Positions 1 through 11,802 of a DNA stretch of 39,603 nucleotides are shown here, one piece after another. The translations under genes were made by a program, and so were the position numbers. Below the pieces are notes generated by a model. It did not search any database. It had not been told where the DNA came from and saw only the letters and a list, made by a program, of their open reading frames with translations. Source of the DNA: Actinomycetes bacterium (GTDB lineage Bacteria > Actinomycetota > Humimicrobiia > JAHJRV01); the NCBI GenBank assembly GCA_023129485.1, contig JAGMBY010000046.1, positions 1 through 39,603 on the forward strand, in the 5' to 3' direction. How positions within the stretch are numbered: the stretch's first letter is position 1; each line of letters starts with the position of its first letter.

Positions 1-1857
<1,857 letters not shown>

Positions 1858-1938
1858 ACATGGAGTCAAAATATAGGAGAAGGTATTGAAAAATAATAAA
1901 AATAAAATTGAAATAAATAAAATGAAGGAGAAATATTA

Positions 1939-4359
1939 ATGCAGCATATAGTTGGTAAAGTAAAACCTGTTGACATAGAAGAAGAGATGAAGAAATCATA
2001 TATTGATTACTCAATGAGTGTAATTGTTGGTAGAGCTCTTCCCGATGTTAGAGATGGTTTAAAACCCGTTCATCGGAGAATTCTTTATGCAATGCATGAT
2101 ATGGGCTTAATGAGTAATAAACCCTATAAAAAAAGCGCAAGAATTACTGGTGAAGTCCTTGGGAAGTATCATCCACATGGTGATATGGCAGTTTATGATG
2201 CATTGGTAAGAATGGCTCAAGATTTTTCTCTGAGATATCTGTTAGTTGATGGTCAAGGTAATTTTGGTTCAATTGATGGTGATAATCCTGCAGCTATGAG
2301 ATATACCGAGGTTAGACTATCTTCCCTTAGCACGGAGATGTTAAGGGATATAGACAAAGAAACTGTCAATATTGTTGACAATTTTGATGGAAGTTTAAAA
2401 GAACCAACAGTTTTACCATGCAGATTTCCAAACCTTTTAATAAATGGATCATCTGGTATTGCTGTAGGAATGGCAACAAATATGGCACCACACAATTTAA
2501 ACGAAGTTGTAGATGGGATTATTGCACATATAGATAATTCAGAAATATCCTTAAAAAAACTAATGAAAAAGATAAAAGGTCCAGACTTTCCAACAGGTGG
2601 ACTTATTTTAGGAAGTGAAGGGATAAGAGAAGCATATAAAACTGGAAAAGGTAAGATAACTGTGAGGGCCAAGACTCATATTGAAACCACGAAGGGTAAA
2701 AGAAAAAAGATTGTAGTAACTGAGCTCCCATATCAGGTCAATAAGGCGAAACTTATTAAAAAAATAGCAGAACTGGTAAGGGATAAGAAAATTGACGGAA
2801 TATCTGATTTGAGAGATGAATCTGATAGAAATGGAATGAGATTAGTTATCGAGCTTAGAAGGGACTCTCAACCCGATGTTATATTAAATAATTTATATAA
2901 GCACACTCAACTTCAGGATACTTTTGGAATAATAAATATTGCTATTGTAGATGGTGTTCCAAGGATTCTAACCCTACATGAATTAATTAAAAATTATGTA
3001 GAATATCAGTTTGAAGTAATTATAAGATTAACAAAGTATGAACTTAAAAAAGCCAGAGAAAGAGCGCACATCTTAGAAGGTATACTAATCGCGTTAGCAA
3101 ATTTGGATAAAGTAATAGGGATTATAAAGAGAAGCAAAACAGTACCTCAAGCAAGACGGAGATTGATGAAAAGTTTTGAGCTGACAAAAGTACAGGCAAA
3201 AGCAATTTTAGACATGAAACTTCAGAGACTGACTGGGCTGCAGAGAGATAAGGTTAAGAAGGAACATAAAGAGTTGAGGGAAAAAATTAAATACTGTGAA
3301 TCCGTTTTAGCTGATAAGAATAGAGTATATGAGATAATCAAGAAAGATTTGAAGAATATTGCTAAAAAGTTTGGAGACGAGAGAAGAACCATAATAACTC
3401 CATCAAAAAAAGACATTGATATTGAAGACCTTATTGCTGATGAAGATACAATAATTACAATAACCCTATCAGGATATATAAAGAGAACACCAGTTTCCAC
3501 TTATAGAAAACAGAGAAGAGGTGGAATAGGGGTCATGGGAATGGATCTAAAGGAGGATGATTTTGTTGAACATCTCTTTATTAGCTCAACTCATCAATTC
3601 ATGTTATTTTTCACTAATAAGGGTAAAGTTTACAAGATTAAAACTTATGAACTACCAACCGGTGGTAGGAGGTCCAAAGGTCGTTCTATAAGAAATTTTC
3701 TTAACTTTGATTATAATGAAAAAGTTAGAATGGTTATTACTACTGATGATTTCAAATTTAAAGAATTTATGATAATGGCTACTAAAAATGGTCTGATAAA
3801 AAAGACTGAACTTTCCGAGTATAAAAATGCTAGAAGAAGTGGTTTAATTGCAATAAAGTTAAATAAGAGTGATGAAATAGTTGGTATTTTGAGGATAAAA
3901 CCAAAAGAAAAAGTGATTTTAATATCGACAAATGAAAAAGCAATAAGATTCAATGAAAATCAAATTAGGTGTACATCAAGAAATACTAAGGGTGTTAAAG
4001 CGATGAAACTAGGAAAAAAAGATGAGATTCTTGGAATGGGAATTGGTTCTGATGATGCTGACTTATTTTTGATTACCGAAAATGGTTATGGAAAAAGGAC
4101 AGCTATATCTGATTTCAGAACACAGAATAGAGGAGGAAAAGGAATGATTGCAATTAAAACTGATTCGAAAAGTGGAAAGCTTATTGGTTGCAAGATAGTC
4201 AGGAGAAACAATGAATTGGTTTTGATATCAAATGATGGAACATTAATAAGGGTATCCGTAGATGGTATAAGAAGAATGGGTAGACAAGCAAGAGGTTTAA
4301 GGGTTATGAAATTAAGGAAAGGAGATAAAGTAAGTTCTTTAGCAAGAGTTGTAGGATGA
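1939..4359 (+). CDS. gyrA: DNA gyrase subunit A
   Basis: [45 protein letters not shown]-like region, active-site [12 protein letters not shown]-terminal beta-pinwheel repeats; directly follows gyrB. Confidence 0.97.
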   Translation: MQHIVGKVKPVDIEEEMKKSYIDYSMSVIVGRALPDVRDGLKPVHRRILYAMHDMGLMSNKPYKKSARITGEVLGKYHPHGDMAVYDALVRMAQDFSLRYLLVDGQGNFGSIDGDNPAAMRYTEVRLSSLSTEMLRDIDKETVNIVDNFDGSLKEPTVLPCRFPNLLINGSSGIAVGMATNMAPHNLNEVVDGIIAHIDNSEISLKKLMKKIKGPDFPTGGLILGSEGIREAYKTGKGKITVRAKTHIETTKGKRKKIVVTELPYQVNKAKLIKKIAELVRDKKIDGISDLRDESDRNGMRLVIELRRDSQPDVILNNLYKHTQLQDTFGIINIAIVDGVPRILTLHELIKNYVEYQFEVIIRLTKYELKKARERAHILEGILIALANLDKVIGIIKRSKTVPQARRRLMKSFELTKVQAKAILDMKLQRLTGLQRDKVKKEHKELREKIKYCESVLADKNRVYEIIKKDLKNIAKKFGDERRTIITPSKKDIDIEDLIADEDTIITITLSGYIKRTPVSTYRKQRRGGIGVMGMDLKEDDFVEHLFISSTHQFMLFFTNKGKVYKIKTYELPTGGRRSKGRSIRNFLNFDYNEKVRMVITTDDFKFKEFMIMATKNGLIKKTELSEYKNARRSGLIAIKLNKSDEIVGILRIKPKEKVILISTNEKAIRFNENQIRCTSRNTKGVKAMKLGKKDEILGMGIGSDDADLFLITENGYGKRTAISDFRTQNRGGKGMIAIKTDSKSGKLIGCKIVRRNNELVLISNDGTLIRVSVDGIRRMGRQARGLRVMKLRKGDKVSSLARVVG

Positions 4360-4428
4360 TAAATTTAGAATTTAATTTTATATTTTTGAATATCTTTAAT
4401 CAATTGAGACTTTTTTGGAGAGATAAAT

Positions 4429-4881
4429 TTGAGGGAATTTGAACTATTAGATCACACTGCTGATATAGGAATAAAAACTTACGGAAATACAATAGAAGAT
4501 TTATTTTGTAATACTGCTATAGCAATGTTTTCCCTTATGGCAGATTTAGATAAGGTAAGACCGTTCAAAAAATTTGATATTCAAATAAAAGGAGAAAACG
4601 AAGAAAATCTCATGATTAAATGGCTAAATGAATTGCTATACCTCTATGAAACTGAATTATGTTTATTTAATAAATTTGACCTCAAGATAGAAAACATATG
4701 TTGTGGAGAAATAAATAGCTTAACAGAAAATAATAAATTATTATTAAAAGCTTCAGTAGAGGGTGAAGATATAGATCTGGAAAAACACCACATAAAAACA
4801 CATATAAAAGGTGCTACATATCACAAATTAGAAATTAGAAAAAATAAAATATATTCAGCCTCAATTTTTTTCGATGTTTAA
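4429..4881 (+). CDS. Archease family protein (RtcB cofactor); TTG start
   Basis: LLDHTADIGIKTYGNTIEDLFCNTAIAMFSLM N-terminus and C-terminal KGATYHKLEIRKN typical of archease. Confidence 0.88.
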   Translation: MREFELLDHTADIGIKTYGNTIEDLFCNTAIAMFSLMADLDKVRPFKKFDIQIKGENEENLMIKWLNELLYLYETELCLFNKFDLKIENICCGEINSLTENNKLLLKASVEGEDIDLEKHHIKTHIKGATYHKLEIRKNKIYSASIFFDV

Positions 4882-5611
4882 TAAAATTATGAAACAGTTT
4901 TTACTTAATAAGTTTCCAATATTTATTTTAATTATAATAGTCTTATTTACAATTATCTTTGTAGATTCTGCTTGTAATATTTTACCCAAAGTATATGAGG
5001 AAAAAGAAAAACCAGAAAATGCTGAAGTTGAAGAAATAATATACCTACCTGAACCTGAAACAGTAGGTGAAATGAGCATGGAGGAAACAATTAAAAAACG
5101 GAGATCTGTGAGAAGTTTCAATGATAAAGAGCTTAATCTGGAACAGATTTCTCAAATTTTATGGGCAGCTCAAGGAATAACTGATGAAAAAGGTTATAGA
5201 TCAGTCCCCTCGGCAGGAGCTCTTTATCCTCTTGAGGTATATGTTGTCAAAAAAGATGGTGTTTTTCATTACATACCCGAAGGACATAAAATGGAAATAA
5301 TATTGGAAGGGGACATAAGAAAAAAACTAAAAGAAATATGTTTGGGTCAGCAATGGGTTGAGGATGCATCAGTAGATATAATAATAACAGGTGTATATAA
5401 AAGAACAACAATAAAATATGGTGATAGGGGAATTAGGTATGTTTATTTGGAGGCAGGAACAGCTTGTCAAAATATTCTACTTCAAGCAGTATCTTTAGGA
5501 TTAGGAGCTGTTCCAGTAGGAGCTTTTCGTGATAATCAGATTCAAGAAATACTGAATTTAAGCAAGGATGAAACGCCTCTTTTTGTAATTCCAATAGGTT
5601 ATAAAAAATAA
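4874..5611 (+). CDS. SagB-type nitroreductase family protein with N-terminal membrane/signal segment
   Basis: RRSVRSFNDKELNLEQISQILWAAQGIT...RSVPSAGALYPLEVYVV; 8-nt overlap with the archease ORF. Confidence 0.85.
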   Translation: MFNKIMKQFLLNKFPIFILIIIVLFTIIFVDSACNILPKVYEEKEKPENAEVEEIIYLPEPETVGEMSMEETIKKRRSVRSFNDKELNLEQISQILWAAQGITDEKGYRSVPSAGALYPLEVYVVKKDGVFHYIPEGHKMEIILEGDIRKKLKEICLGQQWVEDASVDIIITGVYKRTTIKYGDRGIRYVYLEAGTACQNILLQAVSLGLGAVPVGAFRDNQIQEILNLSKDETPLFVIPIGYKK

Positions 5612-5803
5612 ATAGATCTATTTAAAAGTTTTTTGTAATTCATATTCTAATATTGAAAAATAAAATGATATTTATAATTCCATTTTGTTATAAGGAGATT
5701 TTTCTAAAAAAGTTATTTATAAAGATATGTAAAATCTATTATAAATAGATAATTCTATACAAATGTAAAATTTATAATACAAATCAATAAGATAAGTGAT
5801 TGA

Positions 5804-6361
5804 ATGAAAAATATTTACGTCTCATATATTAAGTCTGACACAGGGAATATATTTATTGCATCATCAGATAAAGGACTTATAAAAGTTTATTTGGATTGTG
5901 GTGAAGAAGATTTTATAAAATCTTTGGAAAATCAATACAGCTCAAATTCATATAAATCGGGAATTGTATTTAATTATAATAAGAACAACTCAAAGATTTA
6001 CTTAAGTAATGATAAAAACAAAAAAATATTAAATCAAATAAAGAGTTATTTGATAGGAGATTTAGAAAAATTTAATATTAATATTGATATAAAAGTAACT
6101 GATTTTCAAAAGAAAGTTCTTAATGCAGTTAGGAATATTAAGTATGGTAAGACCAAATCATATGGTCAGATAGCAAAAGAGATCGGAGAACCAAGAGCAT
6201 ATAGAGCTGTTGGAAATGCTATTAGTAAAAACCCAATTCCAATAGTAATACCATGTCATAGGGTTATTAAAAGTGACGGTTCAATTGGAGGATTTGGAGG
6301 AAGAGCAAAGCGAATAGATATAAAAAGAAAACTATTAGAAATAGAGGATCTGAAAATTTAG
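5804..6361 (+). CDS. Methylated-DNA--[protein]-cysteine S-methyltransferase (Ogt/MGMT type)
   Basis: IPIVIPCHRVIKSDGSIGGFGG active-site motif and SYGQIAKEIGEPRAYRAVGNAISKNP. Confidence 0.92.
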   Translation: MKNIYVSYIKSDTGNIFIASSDKGLIKVYLDCGEEDFIKSLENQYSSNSYKSGIVFNYNKNNSKIYLSNDKNKKILNQIKSYLIGDLEKFNINIDIKVTDFQKKVLNAVRNIKYGKTKSYGQIAKEIGEPRAYRAVGNAISKNPIPIVIPCHRVIKSDGSIGGFGGRAKRIDIKRKLLEIEDLKI

Positions 6362-6437
6362 TAAAATAAATTGAAGTAAAATTGTTGTAAATAACAGTAT
6401 AATAAATATATTGAAAAAAAATTATAAGGTGATTTGA

Positions 6438-7892
6438 ATGAAAAAACTTAGATATAAAGTAAACAAAATCTCTGATTATAAATGGGAAATTCCCAAAGGG
6501 CAGATAGAAGGGATGAGGGTTCCTTGTATAATTTTTGCTAATGAAAATCTTCTTATAAAAGCTGATCAAGATAATGCTTTGGAACAAGTTGTGAATGTGG
6601 CTACACTTCCCGGAGTTGTAAAAGCATCATTTGCTATGCCTGATATCCACTGGGGATACGGTTTTCCAATTGGTGGTGTTGCTGCTATGGATATGGAAAC
6701 AGGTGTTATTTCACCTGGGGGTGTAGGTTTTGATATCTCTTGTGGAGTTAGGTTAATTAAAACTAATTTAACAAAAAGTGATATAAAACCTAAAATGGAA
6801 CAACTTGTATATGAATTAAATAGAAATATTCCAAAAGGAGTAGGAGTTGGAGGAAAATTAAGATTAAGTAGAGATGAACTTTCCAAATTAGTAACTCAAG
6901 GAGTAGACTGGGCTATTAAGAAAGGTTATGGTTGGAACGAAGATAGGCTTTATGTAGAAAATAGAGGAAGGATGCCAGAAGCAAATCCTGATAAAGTTAG
7001 TTACAAAGCTCTTAAGAGAGGTCAAGGGCAGGTAGGTACTTTAGGTGCGGGAAATCATTATCTGGAGATTCAGGTTGTAGATCAAATCTACGATAAAAAA
7101 ATAGCAGATGTATTTGGTTTAGAAAAAGATCAAGTAGCAGTTATGATACACTGTGGTTCAAGAGGATTTGGCCATCAGGTATGCTCTGACTACATTGAAG
7201 TTATGAGAAGAGTAGTTGCAAGAGAAGGATATAAATTACCAGATAGACAGCTGGGTTGTGCCCCAATAAATAGTAAAGAAGGAAAAGATTATTACCAGGC
7301 AATGTCATGTGCGGCTAATTATGCTCTAACTAACAGGCATGTATTGGGTCATTGGATGAGACAGTGCTTTGAACGTGTTTTTAAAAAAAGTGCTGAAAAA
7401 TTAGGTATGAATCTAATATATGATGTCTCTCATAACATAGCAAAATTTGAGAAACACAAAGTTGATGGTAAGGAAAAAATGTTATGTATACACAGGAAAG
7501 GAGCTACTAGGGCATTTGGACCAGGACATCCTGATCTTCCAGAAAAATATAGTCCTTATGGACAACCAGTAATAATTGGTGGAACTATGGGAACTGCATC
7601 TTATCTACTTATTGGAACTGAAAAAAGTATGGAGGAAAGTTTTGGTTCAACATGTCATGGTGCTGGAAGAGTGATGAGCAGAACAAGAGCAAGAAAAACT
7701 ATTAGAGGAGATGCCTTAAAAAGAGAACTTGAATCAAGTGGAATAAAAATTATGACTGACTCAATGTCTGGTTTAGCAGAAGAAGCACCGAAAGCATACA
7801 AGGATGTAAATGAAATAGTTGATGTAACTCAGAATGCTGGAATATCAACAAAGATAGTAAAACTAAAACCACTTGCTGTTTTAAAGGGATAA
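6438..7892 (+). CDS. rtcB: RNA-splicing ligase RtcB
   Basis: MPDIHWGYGFPIGGVAAMD, GVGFDISCGVRLI, LGAGNHYLEIQ, HCGSRGFGHQVCSDY, CHGAGRVMSRTRAR. Confidence 0.96.
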   Translation: MKKLRYKVNKISDYKWEIPKGQIEGMRVPCIIFANENLLIKADQDNALEQVVNVATLPGVVKASFAMPDIHWGYGFPIGGVAAMDMETGVISPGGVGFDISCGVRLIKTNLTKSDIKPKMEQLVYELNRNIPKGVGVGGKLRLSRDELSKLVTQGVDWAIKKGYGWNEDRLYVENRGRMPEANPDKVSYKALKRGQGQVGTLGAGNHYLEIQVVDQIYDKKIADVFGLEKDQVAVMIHCGSRGFGHQVCSDYIEVMRRVVAREGYKLPDRQLGCAPINSKEGKDYYQAMSCAANYALTNRHVLGHWMRQCFERVFKKSAEKLGMNLIYDVSHNIAKFEKHKVDGKEKMLCIHRKGATRAFGPGHPDLPEKYSPYGQPVIIGGTMGTASYLLIGTEKSMEESFGSTCHGAGRVMSRTRARKTIRGDALKRELESSGIKIMTDSMSGLAEEAPKAYKDVNEIVDVTQNAGISTKIVKLKPLAVLKG

Positions 7893-8086
7893 TCACAGTT
7901 AATACGACTAACATTATATTAGTATAAAAATGTAATTGAATCTATAAATTAATCGGTTTGAAAATATTAATTAATAAGGTTGAACATATTAATTAATAAT
8001 ATTAAATAGAATTTCTATTATAATTAAGTAGATTTTTATTACTTATTATCTCAATATTTTAAAGATTTTTAGAAAGGAGGGAAAAT

Positions 8087-8587
8087 TTGAACCAGGAAGA
8101 GATAAAGAGAGAAGAGGAAAAAATAGTTGAGGAAGAAGAAGTGAAAGTTGGAGAAAAAGCAGTTGTTGAGTATAAAAAAGCAGATTTATTTAAAAGATTT
8201 GTTGCTTATTTAATTGATGCGATTCTAGCAAGTGTTGTAAGTCTAATACCTGTTGTTGGTGGATTAGTAGCTGGCGCATATATGCTTTTACGAGATGGTT
8301 TAGACTTTATGCAAAATAGAAGTCTTGGAAAGATGGCTGTTAATTTAAAACCTATAGTAGTAGAGACAGGTGCTAATTGTGATCTTCAAACATCTGCAAA
8401 GAGGAATTGGCCCTTTGCAATAGGATATTTTTTAGTAGCAATACCTGTAATTGGTTGGATATTGGCAATATTGATTTGGATTCCATTGTTTATTTATGTT
8501 GTAATCGAAGCAGTACTGGTTTTTACTGACGATAAAGGACTAAGGCTTGGGGATAAGATGGCAGGAACACAGGTTATAGAATTGTAG
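8087..8587 (+). CDS. RDD family membrane protein (TTG start after AAAGGAGG Shine-Dalgarno)
   Basis: DLFKRFVAYLIDAILASVVSL...NRSLGKMAVNLKPIV...LRLGDKMAGTQVI. Confidence 0.85.
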   Translation: MNQEEIKREEEKIVEEEEVKVGEKAVVEYKKADLFKRFVAYLIDAILASVVSLIPVVGGLVAGAYMLLRDGLDFMQNRSLGKMAVNLKPIVVETGANCDLQTSAKRNWPFAIGYFLVAIPVIGWILAILIWIPLFIYVVIEAVLVFTDDKGLRLGDKMAGTQVIEL

Positions 8588-8616
8588 ACAAATAAATTTA
8601 TAAAAAATTTAAATTA

Positions 8617-8645
8617 AAAATAAAACTGGAGTTTTATTTTTTACT
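8617..8645 (+). terminator. Rho-independent terminator downstream of the RDD gene
   Basis: AAAATAAAAC-TGGA-GTTTTATTTT perfect 10-bp stem followed by TT. Confidence 0.65.
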
Positions 8646-8776
8646 CAATAAATTTTGGTCTATAATGTGTCCAATTGTATAGATTCAGTGCAATTATTAT
8701 TTAATTTAATTAGAATTTGGAATTATTAAATTTATATATTTACAAATTTTTAAAAAGATAAGATAATAAAAAAGGT

Positions 8777-8853
8777 GGGCTTATAGCTCAGTAGGTTAGA
8801 GTACACCCCTGATAAGGGTGAGGTCCCTGGTTCGACTCCAGGTAAGCCCACCA
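8777..8853 (+). tRNA. tRNA-Ile(GAT), CCA encoded
   Basis: GGGCTTA/TAAGCCC acceptor, anticodon loop CTGATAA, T-arm CCTGG-TTCGACT-CCAGG, ACCA. Confidence 0.97.
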
Positions 8854-8990
8854 TCGTAGTAATAGCAGCAGAATTGGGTGGGGGTGCTCACTGCGCCACC
8901 CGCTGCAAGTGCTATATAAAGAAAAGAAAAACGCAAAAATTTAGTTTCCTGCCCCTGGAAAATTTTTACATAGAAAAACTAACTATCATC

Positions 8991-10040
8991 ATGAACAAAA
9001 AAAAATTAATTGGAATTGGAATAGGTATCTTAATAATCGTCATCGCTCTCCTTATAATGGATAGTATCCATGAATTTTCTGGTGAGCGTCTCTTAAAAAT
9101 ATTTGAGTCACCAATAACAGCAATATTAGTACTCATTGCTGGTATTTTGCTAATGGTACTTTCCAGCAATAAAGCTGTCGAGCATTCAGCTATCCTTGCT
9201 TCCGCCTTAGGTATATCTCCACTTATGATTGGCCTTGTGTTAGTTTCCTTAGGCACTGATTTACCCGAGATCGTTAACTCAATTGTCTCCTCATCGTTAG
9301 GTCACGCAGATATCGATATTGGGGACTCCATAGGTTCAGTCTTAACTCAACTGACTTTGGTTTTTGGACTCCTTCCCTTTTTAGGTCGTTCATATAGGGT
9401 TAAAAGAAAGGAAATTATTGTCATGGGTGCTTGTCTAATTTTAGCAATTATGCTTATTATCTCTGTTGTTGAAAAAGGATATGTTTCTCGGACAAACGCC
9501 TTGTTTCTCGTTGGAAGCTGGCCGATTTATATGTTGCTAACTAAGACTATAGTTGGGAGGGATGGTTTAAATCACGTAGGTTCGATAAAAACCGCTAAAA
9601 GAAAGATATATCATATTTCGATAGCTGTCTTAGGTTTTGTTGGCGTCGCTGTCGGCGCCTATGCTGTCGTCCGTTCGGTAATTATGCTTTCAGAGGCATT
9701 TGGTGTCCCCGAGTTTTTCATCAGTTTCTTTTTAATGAGTATTGGGACATCTCTCCCTGAACTAGTGGTTGGCTTGGCTGCACTTCGTAAAAAACAATAC
9801 GAGATTGCGTTAGGAGACATGATCGGTAGTTGCATTGTTGATGCGAGCTTCTCCATCGGAATCGGTCTAGTTTTATTTCCCCAAGCAGTTTCTGGTGAGC
9901 TCGCCAGCCCGGTCATCCTCTACACATTATTTACCTCTTTGGTAGTCATTTCTATTTTGGTAGCCAGAGAAAGAGTAGATAAAAAGGCAGGAATCATTTT
10001 CATTGTGCTTTACTTATTTTCTTACATATTTTTGATTTAA
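8991..10040 (+). CDS. Calcium/sodium antiporter (CaCA family); the true start is probably the ATG at 8991 rather than the upstream ORF start
   Basis: Duplicated alpha-repeats GLVLVSLGTDLPEIVNSIVSS and FLMSIGTSLPELVVGLAALR; the N-terminus upstream of MNKKKLIG is low-plausibility. Confidence 0.88.
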   Translation: MNKKKLIGIGIGILIIVIALLIMDSIHEFSGERLLKIFESPITAILVLIAGILLMVLSSNKAVEHSAILASALGISPLMIGLVLVSLGTDLPEIVNSIVSSSLGHADIDIGDSIGSVLTQLTLVFGLLPFLGRSYRVKRKEIIVMGACLILAIMLIISVVEKGYVSRTNALFLVGSWPIYMLLTKTIVGRDGLNHVGSIKTAKRKIYHISIAVLGFVGVAVGAYAVVRSVIMLSEAFGVPEFFISFFLMSIGTSLPELVVGLAALRKKQYEIALGDMIGSCIVDASFSIGIGLVLFPQAVSGELASPVILYTLFTSLVVISILVARERVDKKAGIIFIVLYLFSYIFLI

Positions 10041-10185
10041 TAAGCTTACACTTTAAAGGATTTGAAATTTAAATCAACTTATATTAAAATTTTTATTGCT
10101 GTGTTAAGATTGTAAAAAGGTTGAATGATTAAAAGTTAATTTTTTGAAAAGCTGGTCTGAAGGTATTGGAACATTCTTTACTTGT

Positions 10186-10262
10186 GGGGATGTAGCTCAG
10201 TCTGGAGGAGCGCCTGCTTTGCACGCAGGAGGTCACCGGTTCAAATCCGGTCATCTCCACCA
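10186..10262 (+). tRNA. tRNA-Ala(TGC), CCA encoded
   Basis: Cloverleaf with anticodon loop TTTGCAC, G3:U70 alanine identity pair (GGGGATG/CATCTCC). Confidence 0.97.
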
Positions 10263-10452
10263 AATTTTATAAATATAGAGATATTAAAATATTTAAAGCA
10301 ATTTTTAAAGTTATAGATGTAGAGCAAGGATTTAGCATTACTTATAGATACCACTCTAAGGGAGCCTTATATAAGAAGAGGAATTTTAAATAAGTAGTTT
10401 AAATAAAAAGATATTAGAATTTATAGTTATTATTTAATAAAATTATCATTTG

Positions 10453-10528
10453 GGGACATAGCTCAGTTGGTTAGAGTGCCTGGATCACAACCAGGAGGTC
10501 TACGGTTCAAATCCGTATGTCCCCACCA
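10453..10528 (+). tRNA. tRNA-Val(CAC), CCA encoded
   Basis: GGGGACA/TGTCCCC acceptor, CCTGG-ATCACAA-CCAGG anticodon arm. Confidence 0.95.
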
Positions 10529-10716
10529 TTTTTAATATTGAAATATACCAAGCTAATAATTGTTCTTAAATCATCTTAACATTAATTTCAATATTTAGTA
10601 CTGCTTGATTTAAAATTTTAATATACTTGAAACCTTCTTAAGCATAATCTAAAATGCTACTTACATTTTAAATTTCAATTGGTTAAAATATTTAAGGGTT
10701 TTCAAAATTAAAAAGT

Positions 10717-10791
10717 GGGGGTGTAGCTCAGCGGAAGAGCGCCTGGATCGCACCCAGGAGGTCATGGGTTCAAATCCCATCATCTCCACCA
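10717..10791 (+). tRNA. tRNA-Ala(CGC), CCA encoded
   Basis: CCTGG-ATCGCAC-CCAGG anticodon arm, G3:U70 pair, T-arm ATGGG-TTCAAAT-CCCAT. Confidence 0.94.
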
Positions 10792-10833
10792 AGTTCAAAA
10801 TTTCATACTATTAGTAAGAAGGGGAGGAAGAAA

Positions 10834-11685
10834 ATGAGAAATTATACAAAAACATTCATGTTAATGGCTACCTTGACCACTCTTTTCGTACTCATAGGTA
10901 ATTATTTTGGGGGAAGATCAGGTGCCATAATGGCTCTCATATTTGCTGCAATTATGAATTTGGGAGCATATTTCTTCTCAGATAAAATCGTGTTAGCAAT
11001 GTACAAGGCTAAAATACTTACAAGGGAGCAAGCTCCACAACTTTATCAAATGGTGGATAAATTAAGAAGAAACGCAGGTCTTCCAATGCCAAAGATAGCT
11101 GTTATTCCAACAAGGGTTCCTAATGCATTTGCAACGGGTAGAAACCCACAAAATGCAGTAGTGGCTGTTACACAGGGAATTACTGAAATTTTAAAAAGGG
11201 ATGAGCTAGAGGGAGTTATCGGGCATGAACTCGGTCATGTGAGAAACAGGGACATCTTGACAATGACGATAGCAGCAACAATGGCTGGTGCTATAAGTAT
11301 GATCAGTAGAATAGGTGCATACGGTGGTTTTAGTAGTAGAGATGAGGAGGGAGGCTATTCAAGAGGCAATATTCTATTAGCCTTAGTAGGTCCTTTAGCA
11401 GCTATGTTAATCCAGATGGCGATATCAAGAGCAAGAGAGTATGAAGCAGACAAAGCAGGGGCACAGATTTCAGGAAAACCTGAAGCTTTAGCATCAGCTT
11501 TAGGAAAATTATCAGAGTTTGCCAAGAGGATGCCACTTAGGGTAAATCCATCAACTGCACACCTTTTCATAGTGAACCCGTTAAGGGGTGGTGGTTTAAT
11601 GACACTGTTTTCAACGCACCCACCAGTTAAGGAAAGGATGAAAAGACTAATTGATATAGCAAGACAGATAGGAAAAATTCAGTAG
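10834..11685 (+). CDS. htpX: Zinc metalloprotease HtpX
   Basis: ELEGVIGHELGHVRNRDILTMTIAATMAGAIS, FATGRNPQNAVVAVTQGI, STHPPVKERMKRL; SD GGGGAGGAAG. Confidence 0.95.
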   Translation: MRNYTKTFMLMATLTTLFVLIGNYFGGRSGAIMALIFAAIMNLGAYFFSDKIVLAMYKAKILTREQAPQLYQMVDKLRRNAGLPMPKIAVIPTRVPNAFATGRNPQNAVVAVTQGITEILKRDELEGVIGHELGHVRNRDILTMTIAATMAGAISMISRIGAYGGFSSRDEEGGYSRGNILLALVGPLAAMLIQMAISRAREYEADKAGAQISGKPEALASALGKLSEFAKRMPLRVNPSTAHLFIVNPLRGGGLMTLFSTHPPVKERMKRLIDIARQIGKIQ

Positions 11686-11802
11686 TATTTCTGATTTTAA
11701 GATAAGTTTTTAAATCTATCTTTATCATTATTATTTTTATTATTAATTATAACTAATTATCTTTAAATTAATTAAACCATTTTAATATGTGAGGAAGTAA
11801 TT

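Noticed and set aside
7955-7999. Two-copy degenerate tandem repeat GGTTTGAAAATATTAATTAATAA / GGTTGAACATATTAATTAATAA
   Set aside because: Only two imperfect AT-rich copies in a spacer; likely slippage, with no CRISPR-like spacing.
8874-8990. N-terminal extension of the exchanger ORF (MGGGAHCATRCKCYIKKRKTQ...)
   Set aside because: Starts 20 nt after the tRNA-Ile end and is not CaCA-like; ATG 8991 gives a normal membrane-protein start.
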